Assembly (NCBI GenBank): GCA_020352215.1
Contig: CP070675.1
Coordinates: 3,928,081 to 3,969,296 of the forward strand
DNA length: 41,216 bases
Direction: 5' to 3'
DNA from: Phycisphaerales bacterium
GTDB taxonomy: Bacteria; Planctomycetota; Phycisphaerae; Sedimentisphaerales; Anaerobacaceae
Positions 28,942 to 37,755 of this stretch are shown here, one piece after another. A program made the position numbers and the translations under genes. How positions within the stretch are numbered: the stretch's first letter is position 1; each line of letters starts with the position of its first letter. Below the pieces are notes generated by a model that did not search any database, was not told where the DNA came from, and was given only the letters and a program-made list of their open reading frames with translations.

Positions 28942-29274
28942 ATGGCTCTTCACGTTAAAAAAGGCGATACGGTCGAGATCATAACAGGTGACTCTAAGGG
29001 CGCTACAGGCAGGGTGCTACACGTGTACCCTGACAAGAATGCCGTAGTGGTTCAGGGCCAGAATCTGGCAAAGAAGCATGTCCGGCCGTCGCGCAGAAAC
29101 CCGCAGGGCGGTCGTGTAAACGTTGAACAGCCTATTCACGTGAGTAATGTATTGCCCGTGAACCCGAAGAGTTCGAGGGGCAGCAGGGTCCGTTACAAGA
29201 CAGGTGCGGACGGCAGTAAGAAGCGTGTTGCCTGCGATGGTACTGAAATAGGCACTGTAAGAAGGGCAAAGTAG
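28942..29274 (+). CDS. rplX: 50S ribosomal protein L24
   Basis: L24 is an assembly initiator with a KOW motif. The 110-residue product begins MALHVKKGDTVEIITGDSKG, the KOW core, and continues VQGQNLAKKHVRPSRRNPQG and EQPIHVSNVLPVNP. The C-terminal RVACDGTEIGTVRR is typical. The ATG at 28942 follows the sequence GAGTTAAAAG, a weak site. rplE follows after 67 bases. Confidence 0.97.
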   Translation: MALHVKKGDTVEIITGDSKGATGRVLHVYPDKNAVVVQGQNLAKKHVRPSRRNPQGGRVNVEQPIHVSNVLPVNPKSSRGSRVRYKTGADGSKKRVACDGTEIGTVRRAK

Positions 29275-29341
29275 CATTTGGCAAGTAGTGAGTCGTGAAT
29301 CGTGTTGCTTTTCTTAGGGCGCGGTTGTCAAAACACTTGGT

Positions 29342-29914
29342 ATGAGAAGCAAGATGGCGCGTTTGAGAGAGTTGTACAAGTCGAAGGTGGCTCCGGAGCT
29401 AAGGAAGGATTTCGGCTACAAGAATCCTATGGCTGTGCCGCGGATGTCGAAGATTATTGTCTCCATGGGTGTTGGTAAGGCGACTCAAGACAAGAAATAC
29501 CTCGAGTCAGCCAAGAACGATTTGATGATGATTACGGGCCAAATGCCCGCGGCCTGTAAGGCCAAGAAGAGTGTCTCGAATTTCAAAGTTCGTCAAGGTG
29601 TGGAGACCGGCCTGAAAGTCACTGTCCGTGGCATCAGAATGTATGAGTTCATGGACAGGCTTATCAATCTTGCAATCCCGCGGGTGCGTGACTTCAGAGG
29701 TCTTGACCCGAGCAGTTTTGACGGCAGGGGCAACTACTCGATGGGCCTGACCGAACAGAGTGTGTTTCCGGAGATCAATCCGGCGAAGATCGAATTCCAA
29801 CAAGGTATGAACATTACTTTTGTAACCACAGCGGGGACCGACGAAGAGGGAAGGAAATTGCTTCAGCTCTTCGGCATGCCGTTCAGGAGTCCCGATACGG
29901 CAAAGCCGGGGTAG
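29342..29914 (+). CDS. rplE: 50S ribosomal protein L5
   Basis: L5 binds 5S rRNA and contacts the P-site tRNA and S13. The 190-residue product contains the family segments FGYKNPMAVPRMSKIIVSMG, KKSVSNFKVRQG, FRGLDPSSFDGRGNYSMGL and MNITFVTTAGTDEEGRKLL. The ATG at 29342 is weakly supported; the ATG at 29354 (MARLRELYK), with GAGAAG just upstream, is an alternative and gives 186 residues. rpsN follows after 40 bases. Confidence 0.97.
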   Translation: MRSKMARLRELYKSKVAPELRKDFGYKNPMAVPRMSKIIVSMGVGKATQDKKYLESAKNDLMMITGQMPAACKAKKSVSNFKVRQGVETGLKVTVRGIRMYEFMDRLINLAIPRVRDFRGLDPSSFDGRGNYSMGLTEQSVFPEINPAKIEFQQGMNITFVTTAGTDEEGRKLLQLFGMPFRSPDTAKPG

Positions 29915-29954
29915 TAAGGTGGCAGGTGAGTTATGAGGACATTGGAGCCTGTGA

Positions 29955-30140
29955 ATGTCAACTAAAGCATTGGAGAACAAGGCGCAAAAGAAGCTGAGAT
30001 TCCGCGTGAGACAGTATACGCGTTGCCAGCTTTGTGGACGGTCGAAAGCCGTATACCGCAAGTTCAAGATCTGTCGGATTTGCTTCAGAACCTTGGCCAA
30101 TGAGGGCAAAATACCGGGAGTAAAGAAAGCAAGTTGGTAG
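29955..30140 (+). CDS. rpsN: 30S ribosomal protein S14, zinc-binding type
   Basis: This 61-residue protein is the short, zinc-binding (type Z) form of S14, a protein of the small-subunit head. The zinc ligands are C24, C27, C40 and C43 (TRCQLCGRS and KICRICFR). The C-terminal [15 protein letters not shown] is the family end. It lies in the spc operon between rplE and rpsH as usual. The start codon is the first ATG; GGAGC lies upstream. Confidence 0.97.
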   Translation: MSTKALENKAQKKLRFRVRQYTRCQLCGRSKAVYRKFKICRICFRTLANEGKIPGVKKASW

Positions 30141-30177
30141 ACAGTCGATCGAACCACGAGAGGCGAGGCCAGAGACT

Positions 30178-30576
30178 ATGAGTATGAGTGACCCCATAGC
30201 TGATATGCTCACGAGAATTCGTAATGCTGCGCGAATAGATCGACAGCAGGTCGACATCAAGGCATCGAACATTTGCCAAGGCATAGCGGCTGTGCTGAAA
30301 CAGGAAGGTTATATCGAGGACTTTGACCGAATCGATGACGGCAAGCAAGGGGTGTTGCGAATCACTCTTAAGTACGATCAGGAGGGACTGCCGGTCATCA
30401 ATGAAATAACTCGAAGCAGCAAACCCGGGCGCAGAATCTATTTGTCCGTTGACAAGTTGCCGCGTGTCTTGGGTGGCATGGGCATAGCAGTTATTTCGAC
30501 GAGTAAAGGTGTAATGAGTGACAGAAGCTGCCGTGAGGCGAATGTCGGCGGCGAAATACTTTGTACGGTTAGCTGA
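30178..30576 (+). CDS. rpsH: 30S ribosomal protein S8
   Basis: S8 binds 16S rRNA helix 21 and in E. coli represses the spc operon. The 132-residue product starts MSMSDPIADMLTRIRNAARI and ends with GVMSDRSCREANVGGEILCTV, written here in part as GVMSDRSCREANVGGEIL. The stop codon overlaps the start of rplF (TGATG), which suggests translational coupling. An ATG two codons in is the only alternative start. Confidence 0.97.
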   Translation: MSMSDPIADMLTRIRNAARIDRQQVDIKASNICQGIAAVLKQEGYIEDFDRIDDGKQGVLRITLKYDQEGLPVINEITRSSKPGRRIYLSVDKLPRVLGGMGIAVISTSKGVMSDRSCREANVGGEILCTVS

Positions 30577-31157
30577 TGAGTCGTATTGGAAAAAAACCTA
30601 TCCCTGTTGCTTCGGGCGTGAAAGTTGAAAAGAAGGGCCAGGCCGTGAAGGTTTCCGGTGTTCTTGGCAGCCTGCAGATGGACTGCCACGCGCTCATAAA
30701 GGTACGAGTTGATGAGTCCGCGGGAATGGTGGTGGTTGAGAACGAGCATCCCGCAGACCGCCAGAGCAGGCAGCTACATGGCACGATGCGGGCCTTGATC
30801 GCCAACATGATCACCGGTGTCAGCAAGGGCTTTGAAAAGAAAATGGAAATATACGGTACCGGCTACAGTGTGAAGGAGCAGGGCCAGAAGCTTGTGTTCC
30901 AGGTCGGCTTTTGCCATCCAGTGGAATTGATGATGCCAAAGGGCGTTAAGGTGAGCATCGACGTGGGTGCGACGAGGGGTAATGACATACCCGCAAAGTT
31001 CACACTTTCGGGAATAGACAAATGCGTACTCGGACAATTTGCCGCGGACGTCCGGCGAATAAGACCCCCAGAGCCATACAAGGGCAAAGGTATTCGCTAT
31101 GCCGATGAACGGGTACGGCGTAAGGTAGGTAAGGCTTTCACTTCAGGGGCTACATAA
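30576..31157 (+). CDS. rplF: 50S ribosomal protein L6
   Basis: L6 lies near the sarcin-ricin loop and factor-binding site. The 193-residue product starts MSRIGKKPIPVASGVKVEKK and has HGTMRALIANMITGVSKGFE, IYGTGYSVKEQG and the C-terminal PPEPYKGKGIRYADERVRRK. It is a little longer than the usual 178-180 residues, with a short C-terminal tail (KAFTSGAT). Its ATG shares a base with the rpsH stop. Confidence 0.97.
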   Translation: MSRIGKKPIPVASGVKVEKKGQAVKVSGVLGSLQMDCHALIKVRVDESAGMVVVENEHPADRQSRQLHGTMRALIANMITGVSKGFEKKMEIYGTGYSVKEQGQKLVFQVGFCHPVELMMPKGVKVSIDVGATRGNDIPAKFTLSGIDKCVLGQFAADVRRIRPPEPYKGKGIRYADERVRRKVGKAFTSGAT

Positions 31158-31173
31158 TTGAGATCTGGTATAC

Positions 31174-31539
31174 ATGAGAGTTGATACAGCAAAAAAGGCG
31201 GTGCTCAGGCGCAGACATCATGTGCGGAAGAAGGTCGTCGGGACACGTGAGAGGCCTCGTTTGTCGGTATTTCGCTCGAACCGGCATATCTACGCTCAGA
31301 TCATTGACGATTCTGCAGGGGTGACGCTTGTTTCGGCAAACACCAGGACGAAGGCGTTGGGGAACCAGTTGTCGGCCGCTGGCAACAGTAAGGCCTCGCA
31401 GATTGTGGGAGAGGCGATTGCGAAAGCGGCTCTGGGTGTTGGAATAAAATGCGTTTGCTTCGACAGAAACCGCTACAAGTTCCATGGCAGAGTTAAGGTT
31501 CTTGCCGAAGCGGCAAGAAAAGCCGGATTGGTTTTCTAA
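31174..31539 (+). CDS. rplR: 50S ribosomal protein L18
   Basis: L18 binds 5S rRNA with L5. The 121-residue product has the Arg-rich N-terminus ([20 protein letters not shown]), [15 protein letters not shown] and the C-terminal [20 protein letters not shown]. It is normal in length and order, 16 bases after rplF and about 30 bases before rpsE. No special features. Confidence 0.97.
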   Translation: MRVDTAKKAVLRRRHHVRKKVVGTRERPRLSVFRSNRHIYAQIIDDSAGVTLVSANTRTKALGNQLSAAGNSKASQIVGEAIAKAALGVGIKCVCFDRNRYKFHGRVKVLAEAARKAGLVF

Positions 31540-31572
31540 GACAGAGGCGACAAAATCTGGAGAAAAGAATTG

Positions 31573-32076
31573 GTGATTGACGCGGTCAAACTATCTGAAC
31601 AAGAGGAAAAACCATTAGAAGATACGGTTGTAAAGATCTATCGCTGTGCCAAAGTGGTCAAGGGCGGCCGGAGGTTCAGCTTTGCTGCTTTGGTGGTAGT
31701 CGGCGACCGCGAAGGTACGGTGGGTATCGGCTATGGCAAGGCCAAAGAGGTCCCGATGGCGGTTGAAAAAGGAATGAAGGATGCCAAGAAATCCTTGCAC
31801 AAGATAGCCCTGGTCGAGCGGACGATTCCCCACCAGATCACTGGCAGATGCAGGGCGACGAAGGTTGTGTTGGTGCCGGCCAGCCCGGGCACAGGTGTAA
31901 TTGCTGGCTCCAGTGCTCGAGCTGTACTTGAATATGCAGGTGTACAGGACGTTCTCACAAAGGTGTATGGCAGCACGTCAGCCAAGAATACTGTCAAAGC
32001 CACCCTGGACGGCTTAGTCAGGTTGCGCAATAGGGAGATGGTAGAATCTCTTCGTGGTGTATCAATTGACCGCTGA
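31573..32076 (+). CDS. rpsE: 30S ribosomal protein S5 (non-ATG start)
   Basis: S5 acts in decoding accuracy and mRNA unwinding at the entry channel. The product has about 167 residues, with the loop VVKGGRRFSFAALVVVGDRE, then GYGKAKEVPMAVEKGMKDAK and PASPGTGVIAGSSARAVLEY. No ATG lies at the family start: the choices are TTG at 31570 or GTG at 31573, with GGAG at 31559-31562. I list the GTG, but the TTG has slightly better spacing. rplO follows directly; the usual rpmD gene is absent. Confidence 0.95.
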   Translation: MIDAVKLSEQEEKPLEDTVVKIYRCAKVVKGGRRFSFAALVVVGDREGTVGIGYGKAKEVPMAVEKGMKDAKKSLHKIALVERTIPHQITGRCRATKVVLVPASPGTGVIAGSSARAVLEYAGVQDVLTKVYGSTSAKNTVKATLDGLVRLRNREMVESLRGVSIDR

Positions 32077-32106
32077 TGAAGGCTGGTTGCTGATTGGGTG
32101 ATCTTG

Positions 32107-32568
32107 ATGTTGAATCACGAAATAACTTCGATCGCAGGAAAACACAAGGCTCGTAAGCGTGTCGGCAGAGGCCCCGGAACGGGCCACGGCAAAACTTGTG
32201 GCCGAGGTCACAAGGGTAGTCACAGTAGAGCCGGCTCGATTTCTGTTTCGCTTTACGAAGGTGGCCAGATGCCTTTGTTCAGACGGCTGCCCAAGCGAGG
32301 CTTCAGTAACTTCCAGTTCGCGACACGTTTCGAAGTTGTCAATGTATCGCAACTGGAGAGATTCGACGACGGTGCAGATGTCGGCGTGGAGCAACTGTCT
32401 AATGCCGGACTAATCCCCAGTGGCAAGAGTAAGGTCAAGATTCTTGGCGACGGTGAACTCACTAAGCGGCTACAGGTGACCGCTCATAAGTTCAGCAAGA
32501 GCGCCGAGCAGAAAATTCTGGGTTGCGGCGGTATAGCTAACGCAATAAGCAAGACACAAAAAGGATGA
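32107..32568 (+). CDS. rplO: 50S ribosomal protein L15
   Basis: L15 is a late assembly protein of the large subunit. From the ATG at 32107 the product has 153 residues. It contains KHKARKRVGRGPGTGHGKTC, GRGHKGSHSRAGSISVSLYE and EGGQMPLFRRLPKRGFSN. A GTG at 32098 is an alternative start three codons upstream. It follows rpsE by 30 bases, with no L30 gene between, and precedes secY by 85 bases, the normal order. Confidence 0.96.
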   Translation: MLNHEITSIAGKHKARKRVGRGPGTGHGKTCGRGHKGSHSRAGSISVSLYEGGQMPLFRRLPKRGFSNFQFATRFEVVNVSQLERFDDGADVGVEQLSNAGLIPSGKSKVKILGDGELTKRLQVTAHKFSKSAEQKILGCGGIANAISKTQKG

Positions 32569-32653
32569 GGCTTGTGCCTATTAGGTTTTGAATTCTATGG
32601 TCTTTGGGCTTCTTTGTTTTAGGCAACTTTAAGGACTGTCGGAACACACCGAA

Positions 32654-34009
32654 ATGATTGGTGCAGTAATAAATGTATTCCGAATAAGGGACTTGCGCAA
32701 CAAGATTCTCTTCACGGTCGCGCTGCTGATAATGTACAGGGTAGGTTTTCACATTCCCAATCCTGGCTTTGACCAGGCGAAGATAGCTGCTGCCGTCGCG
32801 ACAAGGGATACTGAGAGTCCTCTGGGCAGAGCTGCCGAGTACATGCAGATATTTACTGGCGGTACCCTGAGTCGGAGCAGTCTGTTCGGTTTGGGGATTA
32901 TGCCTTACATCACCTCATCGATTATTCTGATGCTTTTGGGTGAGGTTATTCCTGCTCTGAAGAAATTGCGTCAGGAGGGCCAGACTGGTCACAAGAAGAT
33001 ACAGGAATATACCCGCTACCTGACCGTGCTGATATGCATTGTTCAGTCGGTGATGTACATGAAGATGCTGGGAGCCTATACATACGCGGGCATGTACTAC
33101 CAAGCCCTAATAATGGGTATGGTTGGCATGACTGCCGGCACTGTTTTTCTGATGTGGCTCGGCGAGCAGATAGATGAGTATGGGATAGGCAATGGAATCA
33201 GCTTGATAATTATGGCCGGGATTGTTGCCAGAATGCCATGGGCCATTCGAACGCTTCTGCAGAACGTTGACTTACGCGTGGGCGCGCCCGTCGGGAGCAT
33301 AGGCCCGGCAAAAATACTCTTCTTGATCGCAGCGTTTGTATTCGTTGTTGCTGGAGCGATACTCATCACCCAGGGTCAGCGGCGGATACCGATTCAGCAG
33401 GCGAAGCAAATGCGTGGCCGTCGCGTATATGGCGGCCAGAGACACTATTTGCCGCTGAGAGTGAATCATGGTGGTGTGATGCCAATAATCTTTGCGTCGA
33501 GCTTTATGATGTTCCCGCCCATAATAATCGACCAGCTGGCGAGAATTCCCAGCCTGGCTGACTCGATAGTTCTTCAGACTATTCAAGGTGCTCTGAGTCA
33601 CAGCGCTTTCACCTACAACCTCTTGTACATGTTATTGATCTTTCTCTTCGCCTATTTTTGGGTAACGGTGCAGTTTCAGCCCAAGGAGATGGCTAAGAAT
33701 CTGCGGGATACGGGCAGTTTCATACCAGGGCTTCGGCCGGGGCGTAGAACCGCCGACTACCTGGAGACGGTGATGGCCAGAATCACCTATTTTGGAGCAT
33801 CCTTTTTGGCTGTTATTGCCGTTGTGCCGACCGTGGTCACAATTTCACTTGGAATTGACTGGCGAGTGGCGACATTTCTGGGCGGCACCGGCTTGCTGAT
33901 AGTTGTCAGCGTCTCGCTGGATTTGGTCCAGAAGATTGAGGCCAACCTGTTGATGCGCAGCTATGAAGGTTTCAGCACCAGTGGCAGGATAAAAGGAGCG
34001 TACGGATGA
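32654..34009 (+). CDS. secY: Protein translocase subunit SecY
   Basis: SecY is the pore subunit of the Sec translocase. The 451-residue product has about ten membrane helices, starting with ILFTVALLIMYRVGFHIPNPG. Family motifs are GLGIMPYITSSIILMLL in helix 2, the cytoplasmic loop QGQRRIPIQQAKQMRGRR, LPLRVNHGGVMPIIFASSF, and GSFIPGLRPGRRTADYL. The stop overlaps the adk start by four bases (ATGA), which suggests translational coupling. SecE, its partner, is encoded at 7018. Confidence 0.98.
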   Translation: MIGAVINVFRIRDLRNKILFTVALLIMYRVGFHIPNPGFDQAKIAAAVATRDTESPLGRAAEYMQIFTGGTLSRSSLFGLGIMPYITSSIILMLLGEVIPALKKLRQEGQTGHKKIQEYTRYLTVLICIVQSVMYMKMLGAYTYAGMYYQALIMGMVGMTAGTVFLMWLGEQIDEYGIGNGISLIIMAGIVARMPWAIRTLLQNVDLRVGAPVGSIGPAKILFLIAAFVFVVAGAILITQGQRRIPIQQAKQMRGRRVYGGQRHYLPLRVNHGGVMPIIFASSFMMFPPIIIDQLARIPSLADSIVLQTIQGALSHSAFTYNLLYMLLIFLFAYFWVTVQFQPKEMAKNLRDTGSFIPGLRPGRRTADYLETVMARITYFGASFLAVIAVVPTVVTISLGIDWRVATFLGGTGLLIVVSVSLDLVQKIEANLLMRSYEGFSTSGRIKGAYG

Positions 34010-34659
34010 GGATAGTCTTGCTTGGCGCGCCCGGCGCGGGCAAAGGGACTTTGTGCAAGCGCTTGGTTGCTCGGTACGGTTTGCTCCATTTGTCCAGTGG
34101 TGATATCCTACGCCGCCATCGAGCAGAAGGCACTGATTTGGGAAAGAAGGCTCAGAGCTTTATGGACTCCGGCGCGCTTGTGCCCGACCAGATCGTTGTT
34201 GAGATGATGGCCGCGGCGATAGAAGAGACGTCTGCTGCCGACTTTGTGCTTGATGGTTTTCCCAGAACCGTAAACCAAGCCATCGAGCTTGACAAGCGTC
34301 TCGCGACAAGCGGTCATAGTATCAGCGCTGTATTGAACTTGAAGATAGCTGATCAGGTCGTTGCTGAGCGGATGACCGGCAGAAGAAGCTGCCCTCGATG
34401 TGGGGCGGTGTACCACATAAAGAACTTGAAGCCGAAAGTTGATGGCGTGTGCGACAGCGATGGTGTCGCGCTTATTCAGCGACCGGATGACAGTCCTGAA
34501 GTTGTTGCGAATCGCCTAAAGACATACCATGAGCAGACGGAGCCGCTTGTGGATTACTATGGCAATAACTGCACTGTCCTTGACATTGATGGCGGGAGAG
34601 ATCCGGGCGAGGTAAGCGCCGCTGTCTTCGAGCAGTTGGACGCCCTCGTTGGGGCTTGA
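34006..34659 (+). CDS. adk: Adenylate kinase, zinc-binding type
   Basis: Adenylate kinase converts ATP and AMP to two ADP. The 217-residue product has the P-loop GAPGAGKGT (7-15), the NMP-binding part with LSSGDILR and VLDGFPRT, and a long LID domain. The LID has C129, C132, C149 and D152, the Cys3-Asp zinc site known from Bacillus subtilis adenylate kinase. It lies between secY and map, the ancestral order, and overlaps secY by four bases. Confidence 0.98.
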   Translation: MRIVLLGAPGAGKGTLCKRLVARYGLLHLSSGDILRRHRAEGTDLGKKAQSFMDSGALVPDQIVVEMMAAAIEETSAADFVLDGFPRTVNQAIELDKRLATSGHSISAVLNLKIADQVVAERMTGRRSCPRCGAVYHIKNLKPKVDGVCDSDGVALIQRPDDSPEVVANRLKTYHEQTEPLVDYYGNNCTVLDIDGGRDPGEVSAAVFEQLDALVGA

Positions 34660-34697
34660 AGCACCAACTGAGGAGTAGATACGAAATACACAGTTGA

Positions 34698-35477
34698 ATG
34701 GCTATAACGCTTCGCAGCCGAAGAGAAATTGGATTGATGTGTAGGGCTGGTGCCGTTGTGGCCGACGTTCTTTCAAAACTACAGGAGATTGCAGAGCCTG
34801 GAGTCACTACTGCAGACTTGGACCATATGGCTCTGCAAATGGCTGCCGATGCTGGAGCCGAGCCCCTGTTCAAGGGAGTGCGAAACCCGCAGGCTCGAAT
34901 GCCATTTCCCGGTGCGATTTGCGCATCGGTAAATGAGCAAGTGGTCCACGGGATTCCTTCGGGGAATGCAAGGCTCAAGCAAGGGGATATCCTGAGCGTT
35001 GATTTTGGCGTCCGGCTTGATGGTTATTGCGGTGATTCGGCCGTCACGGTTGCGATAGGTGATATCTCTGAAGAGAAGCGCCGGCTCATCGACACAACGA
35101 GGAGAGCACTGGATATAGCGATCGCAAAGGCTGCCCCCGCCGTAAAATGGAGTGAGATAGCCGCGGATATGCAGCATTACGCTGAGTCTGCTGGTTTTTC
35201 GGTGGTGAGAGACTTTGTTGGACACGGTATTGGCAGCAAAATGTGGGAAGAACCGAGAGTGCCGAACTTTGTCAGTGATGAGCTGTTAGCTGATGACATC
35301 ATCTTGACCGAAGGAATGGTCTTGGCGATTGAGCCGATGATTAACGCTGGCAGTAGCGCCGTGCGAACGCTTGGTAACGGGTGGACGGTTGTGACGAAGG
35401 ATGGCAAGTGTTCGGCCCATTTTGAGCATACGGTCGCGATAGTGGAAGGTGGCTGCGATGTGCTGACGGCGAAATAG
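34698..35477 (+). CDS. map: Methionine aminopeptidase, type I
   Basis: This enzyme removes the N-terminal Met from nascent proteins. The 259-residue product has the five metal ligands D102 (SVDFGV), D113 (CGDSAVTV), H176 (VGHGIG), E212 (AIEPM) and E243 (HFEHTV), and the substrate-binding H84 in VVHG. There is no N-terminal zinc-finger or SH3 extension. It follows adk by 38 bases and precedes infA by 109 bases. Confidence 0.98.
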   Translation: MAITLRSRREIGLMCRAGAVVADVLSKLQEIAEPGVTTADLDHMALQMAADAGAEPLFKGVRNPQARMPFPGAICASVNEQVVHGIPSGNARLKQGDILSVDFGVRLDGYCGDSAVTVAIGDISEEKRRLIDTTRRALDIAIAKAAPAVKWSEIAADMQHYAESAGFSVVRDFVGHGIGSKMWEEPRVPNFVSDELLADDIILTEGMVLAIEPMINAGSSAVRTLGNGWTVVTKDGKCSAHFEHTVAIVEGGCDVLTAK

Positions 35478-35586
35478 CCGGAGCTGACGGAATACTGGAG
35501 CAACTATACCATGTGCAGCTAGCAAGAAGAAGAGCCTGGTAGCAGCGAGCTTGAGGGCTACTTGAATTCTACTATAAGAAACGTTT

Positions 35587-35802
35587 ATGGTAAAGAAGGA
35601 CGCAATACGATTGCAGGCTAAGGTGACTGAAGCTTTGCCAAATGCTATGTTCAGAGTGGAACTGGAAAATGGCCACAAGGTCTTGGCGCACGTTTCGGGC
35701 AAGATGCGGATGCATTTCATTCGGATCTTGGCCGGCGACACGGTAACGGTTGAAATGTCACCCTACGACTTGAATAGAGGCCGGATAGTGTTGAGGCATT
35801 AG
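35587..35802 (+). CDS. infA: Translation initiation factor IF-1
   Basis: IF-1 is an OB-fold protein that blocks the A site during initiation. The 71-residue product is full length: [40 protein letters not shown] and [16 protein letters not shown]. The ATG at 35587 is preceded by AGAAACGTTT, a weak site. The order map-infA-rpmJ-rpsM is typical of many phyla. Confidence 0.98.
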   Translation: MVKKDAIRLQAKVTEALPNAMFRVELENGHKVLAHVSGKMRMHFIRILAGDTVTVEMSPYDLNRGRIVLRH

Positions 35803-35876
35803 TTCCTGCTTGCCGGTCTTGAACGTGAGCCAGCAGTGAGTTATCTGCGACTGCAGTTGAGTGCAAGGTACGGAAG

Positions 35877-35990
35877 ATGAAAGTCAGAAGTTCGGTAAAA
35901 CGAATATGTGAGAATTGTAAGGTGGTTCGTCGCAGAGGCATTGTGCGTGTGATTTGCACAAATCCGCGACACAAGCAGCGCCAAGGTTAG
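35877..35990 (+). CDS. rpmJ: 50S ribosomal protein L36
   Basis: L36 is the smallest ribosomal protein, a zinc ribbon in the large subunit. The 37-residue product, [20 protein letters not shown] and then [17 protein letters not shown], has the zinc ligands C11, C14, C27 and H32, so it is the zinc-binding form. AAGG lies seven bases before the ATG. It sits between infA and rpsM, as usual. Confidence 0.96.
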   Translation: MKVRSSVKRICENCKVVRRRGIVRVICTNPRHKQRQG

Positions 35991-36058
35991 TTGTGTTCTG
36001 CTCAGAAGTTGTGAGATAACAGAGTGGGAACTAACGAGCAGGCTTAAAAGGAGCAGGT

Positions 36059-36442
36059 ATGCCACGTATAGTTGGTGTTGATATTCCTAATGACAAGTCG
36101 ATATGGATTTCGCTGACCTATATAGCCGGTATAGGCAGGCACACGTCGGAACAGGTCTTGAAGGAAGCCAGGATTGAAAAAGGCACCAAGGCTGGCAAGC
36201 TCAGTGAGGATGAGCTTAGCCGGATAACGCAGATTATTGACCGCAACTATATCGTGGGAGGTCAGCTTCGCAGACAGGTTGCTCAGAATGTAGCTCGATT
36301 GCGTGACATCAACTGCTACAAGGGCGTTCGCCACAGAAAGGGATTGCCCGTTCATGGTCAGTGCACGCAAAGCAACGCACGTACTCGCAAAGGCCCAAGG
36401 AAGACAGTGGCAGGCAAGAAGGGTGTGAAGGAAAAACGCTAA
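36059..36442 (+). CDS. rpsM: 30S ribosomal protein S13
   Basis: S13 pairs with S19 and reaches the P-site tRNA with its C-terminal tail. The 127-residue product starts [20 protein letters not shown] and has [16 protein letters not shown], then [20 protein letters not shown] and [13 protein letters not shown]. The ATG follows AAGGAGCAGGT, a strong ribosome site. It opens the alpha-operon part. rpsK follows after 110 bases. Confidence 0.98.
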   Translation: MPRIVGVDIPNDKSIWISLTYIAGIGRHTSEQVLKEARIEKGTKAGKLSEDELSRITQIIDRNYIVGGQLRRQVAQNVARLRDINCYKGVRHRKGLPVHGQCTQSNARTRKGPRKTVAGKKGVKEKR

Positions 36443-36552
36443 TGCCCGAACCACTCTGAGCAGAATGAAGTTCTTGTCGCCCGAAGAGGGTCTGACCGTA
36501 CACAGTAGACTATTGAAGTACATGATGTGGTACACGTTACCAGAGAGAGAGA

Positions 36553-36933
36553 ATGGCAAAAGGTACAAAGCGAAAAGTCAGAAAGAATGTTGTTCGAGCT
36601 GTCGCGCATATAAAGGCGACGTTCAATAATACGCTGATAACAGTTACAGATTTGGACGGTGATACGATTTGCTCGAGTTCGGCCGGTTGTGTAGGTTTCA
36701 AGGGCTCTCGGAAGAGCACACCTTTTGCTGCCCAACAGGCTGCGAACCGCTGCGCCAGTGCTGCCAAGCGGAACGGGGTGCGTGAGGTTGAGATTCGAGT
36801 CAAGGGACCTGGCTCAGGGCGTGAATCTGCCATATCGGCCTTGCAGGGAGCTGGGTTGCGCATAACCTCAATAGAAGACGTTACACCTCTTCCGCACAAT
36901 GGTTGCAGACCGCCCAAGCGCAGACGCGTGTAG
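36553..36933 (+). CDS. rpsK: 30S ribosomal protein S11
   Basis: S11 forms part of the platform near the mRNA exit. The 126-residue product has [56 protein letters not shown] and the C-terminal [15 protein letters not shown], all standard. The ATG at 36553 follows AGAGAGAGA, a purine-rich site. rpsD starts 37 bases downstream. Confidence 0.98.
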   Translation: MAKGTKRKVRKNVVRAVAHIKATFNNTLITVTDLDGDTICSSSAGCVGFKGSRKSTPFAAQQAANRCASAAKRNGVREVEIRVKGPGSGRESAISALQGAGLRITSIEDVTPLPHNGCRPPKRRRV

Positions 36934-36970
36934 GATGGGGTGTTGCCGAGGAAGTTTTTGGAGATAAGAA

Positions 36971-37603
36971 ATGGGACGTTATCTTGGTCCATCTTGCAGA
37001 TACTGTCGCCGTGAGGGCATGAAGCTGTTTATCAAGGGTCTGAAGTGTGAAACGGCTAAATGCCAGGTAGAGCGAAGACAACGCAATCTGGCTCCCGGCA
37101 TGCATGGCTGGCGCAGAGGCAGAGCAAGTGAATACGCCATTCGGCTGCGCGAAAAGCAAAAGGTCAAGAGGTACTACGGACTGCTGGAAAAACAGTTCAT
37201 GAGGTATTTCCACAGGGCAGAACGACTTAAGGGCAATACAGGGGAAACACTGTTGCAACTGCTGGAAAGGCGTTTGGATAATGTCGTATACAAGTTGAAT
37301 TTTGCACCGTCGCGCAAGGCCGCAAGACAACTGATTGCGCACGGCCATATATGTGTCAACGGTCGTAAGGTCGATATCGGTGATTATACGACGAATATCG
37401 GGGACAAGATAACAGTCAAGGATTCCCAAAAGAGCGCGAAGAGAGTGAAGCAGCAATTGGAAAGCAACCCGAATTTTACTACCCAGAATTGGCTGCAGTT
37501 GGATCGTGAGAAACCTGGAGCCACCTTAGTTGCGTTACCAGCTCGGAGTGACGTTCAGATCACCGTTGAGGAACAGTTGGTTGTAGAGTTTTGTTCGAGA
37601 TAG
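36971..37603 (+). CDS. rpsD: 30S ribosomal protein S4, zinc-binding type
   Basis: S4 starts small-subunit assembly and takes part in decoding fidelity with S5. The 210-residue product starts MGRYLGPSCRYCRREGMKLF and has the Cys set C9, C12, C26 and C31 in the spacing of the zinc-binding Thermus S4. The S4 RNA-binding domain contains RLDNVVYKLNFAPSRKAARQ and HGHICVNGRKVDIGDY. In E. coli S4 represses the alpha operon. rpoA follows after about 150 bases. Confidence 0.98.
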   Translation: MGRYLGPSCRYCRREGMKLFIKGLKCETAKCQVERRQRNLAPGMHGWRRGRASEYAIRLREKQKVKRYYGLLEKQFMRYFHRAERLKGNTGETLLQLLERRLDNVVYKLNFAPSRKAARQLIAHGHICVNGRKVDIGDYTTNIGDKITVKDSQKSAKRVKQQLESNPNFTTQNWLQLDREKPGATLVALPARSDVQITVEEQLVVEFCSR

Positions 37604-37713
37604 CTCTGGGGAGATACGGCGCCAAGAGTCGAAATGCAAAATGGGATAGCAGGGCCAAGGAAGGAACCCATGGTCTTGCGTCTTGTGCAAGAAATGGGGC
37701 CGGTTTTGCGTTT

Positions 37714-37722
37714 TGATATATA
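37714..37722 (+). promoter_or_regulatory. Possible extended -10 promoter for rpoA-rplQ
   Basis: TG at 37714-37715 followed by A and TATATA (37717-37722) fits an extended -10 element, 34 bases before the rpoA ATG. There is no matching -35. The 152-base rpsD-rpoA gap is unusually wide for this operon, which makes a promoter plausible but unproven. Confidence 0.3.
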
Positions 37723-37755
37723 GTTTTTGGCACTTGAATGTTGATGGAGGCTTGT

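Noticed and set aside
37410..37420. AACAGTCAA copy inside rpsD matching one arm of the S10 leader repeat
   Set aside because: It is a single half-site inside a conserved coding region, so chance is the simplest reading.
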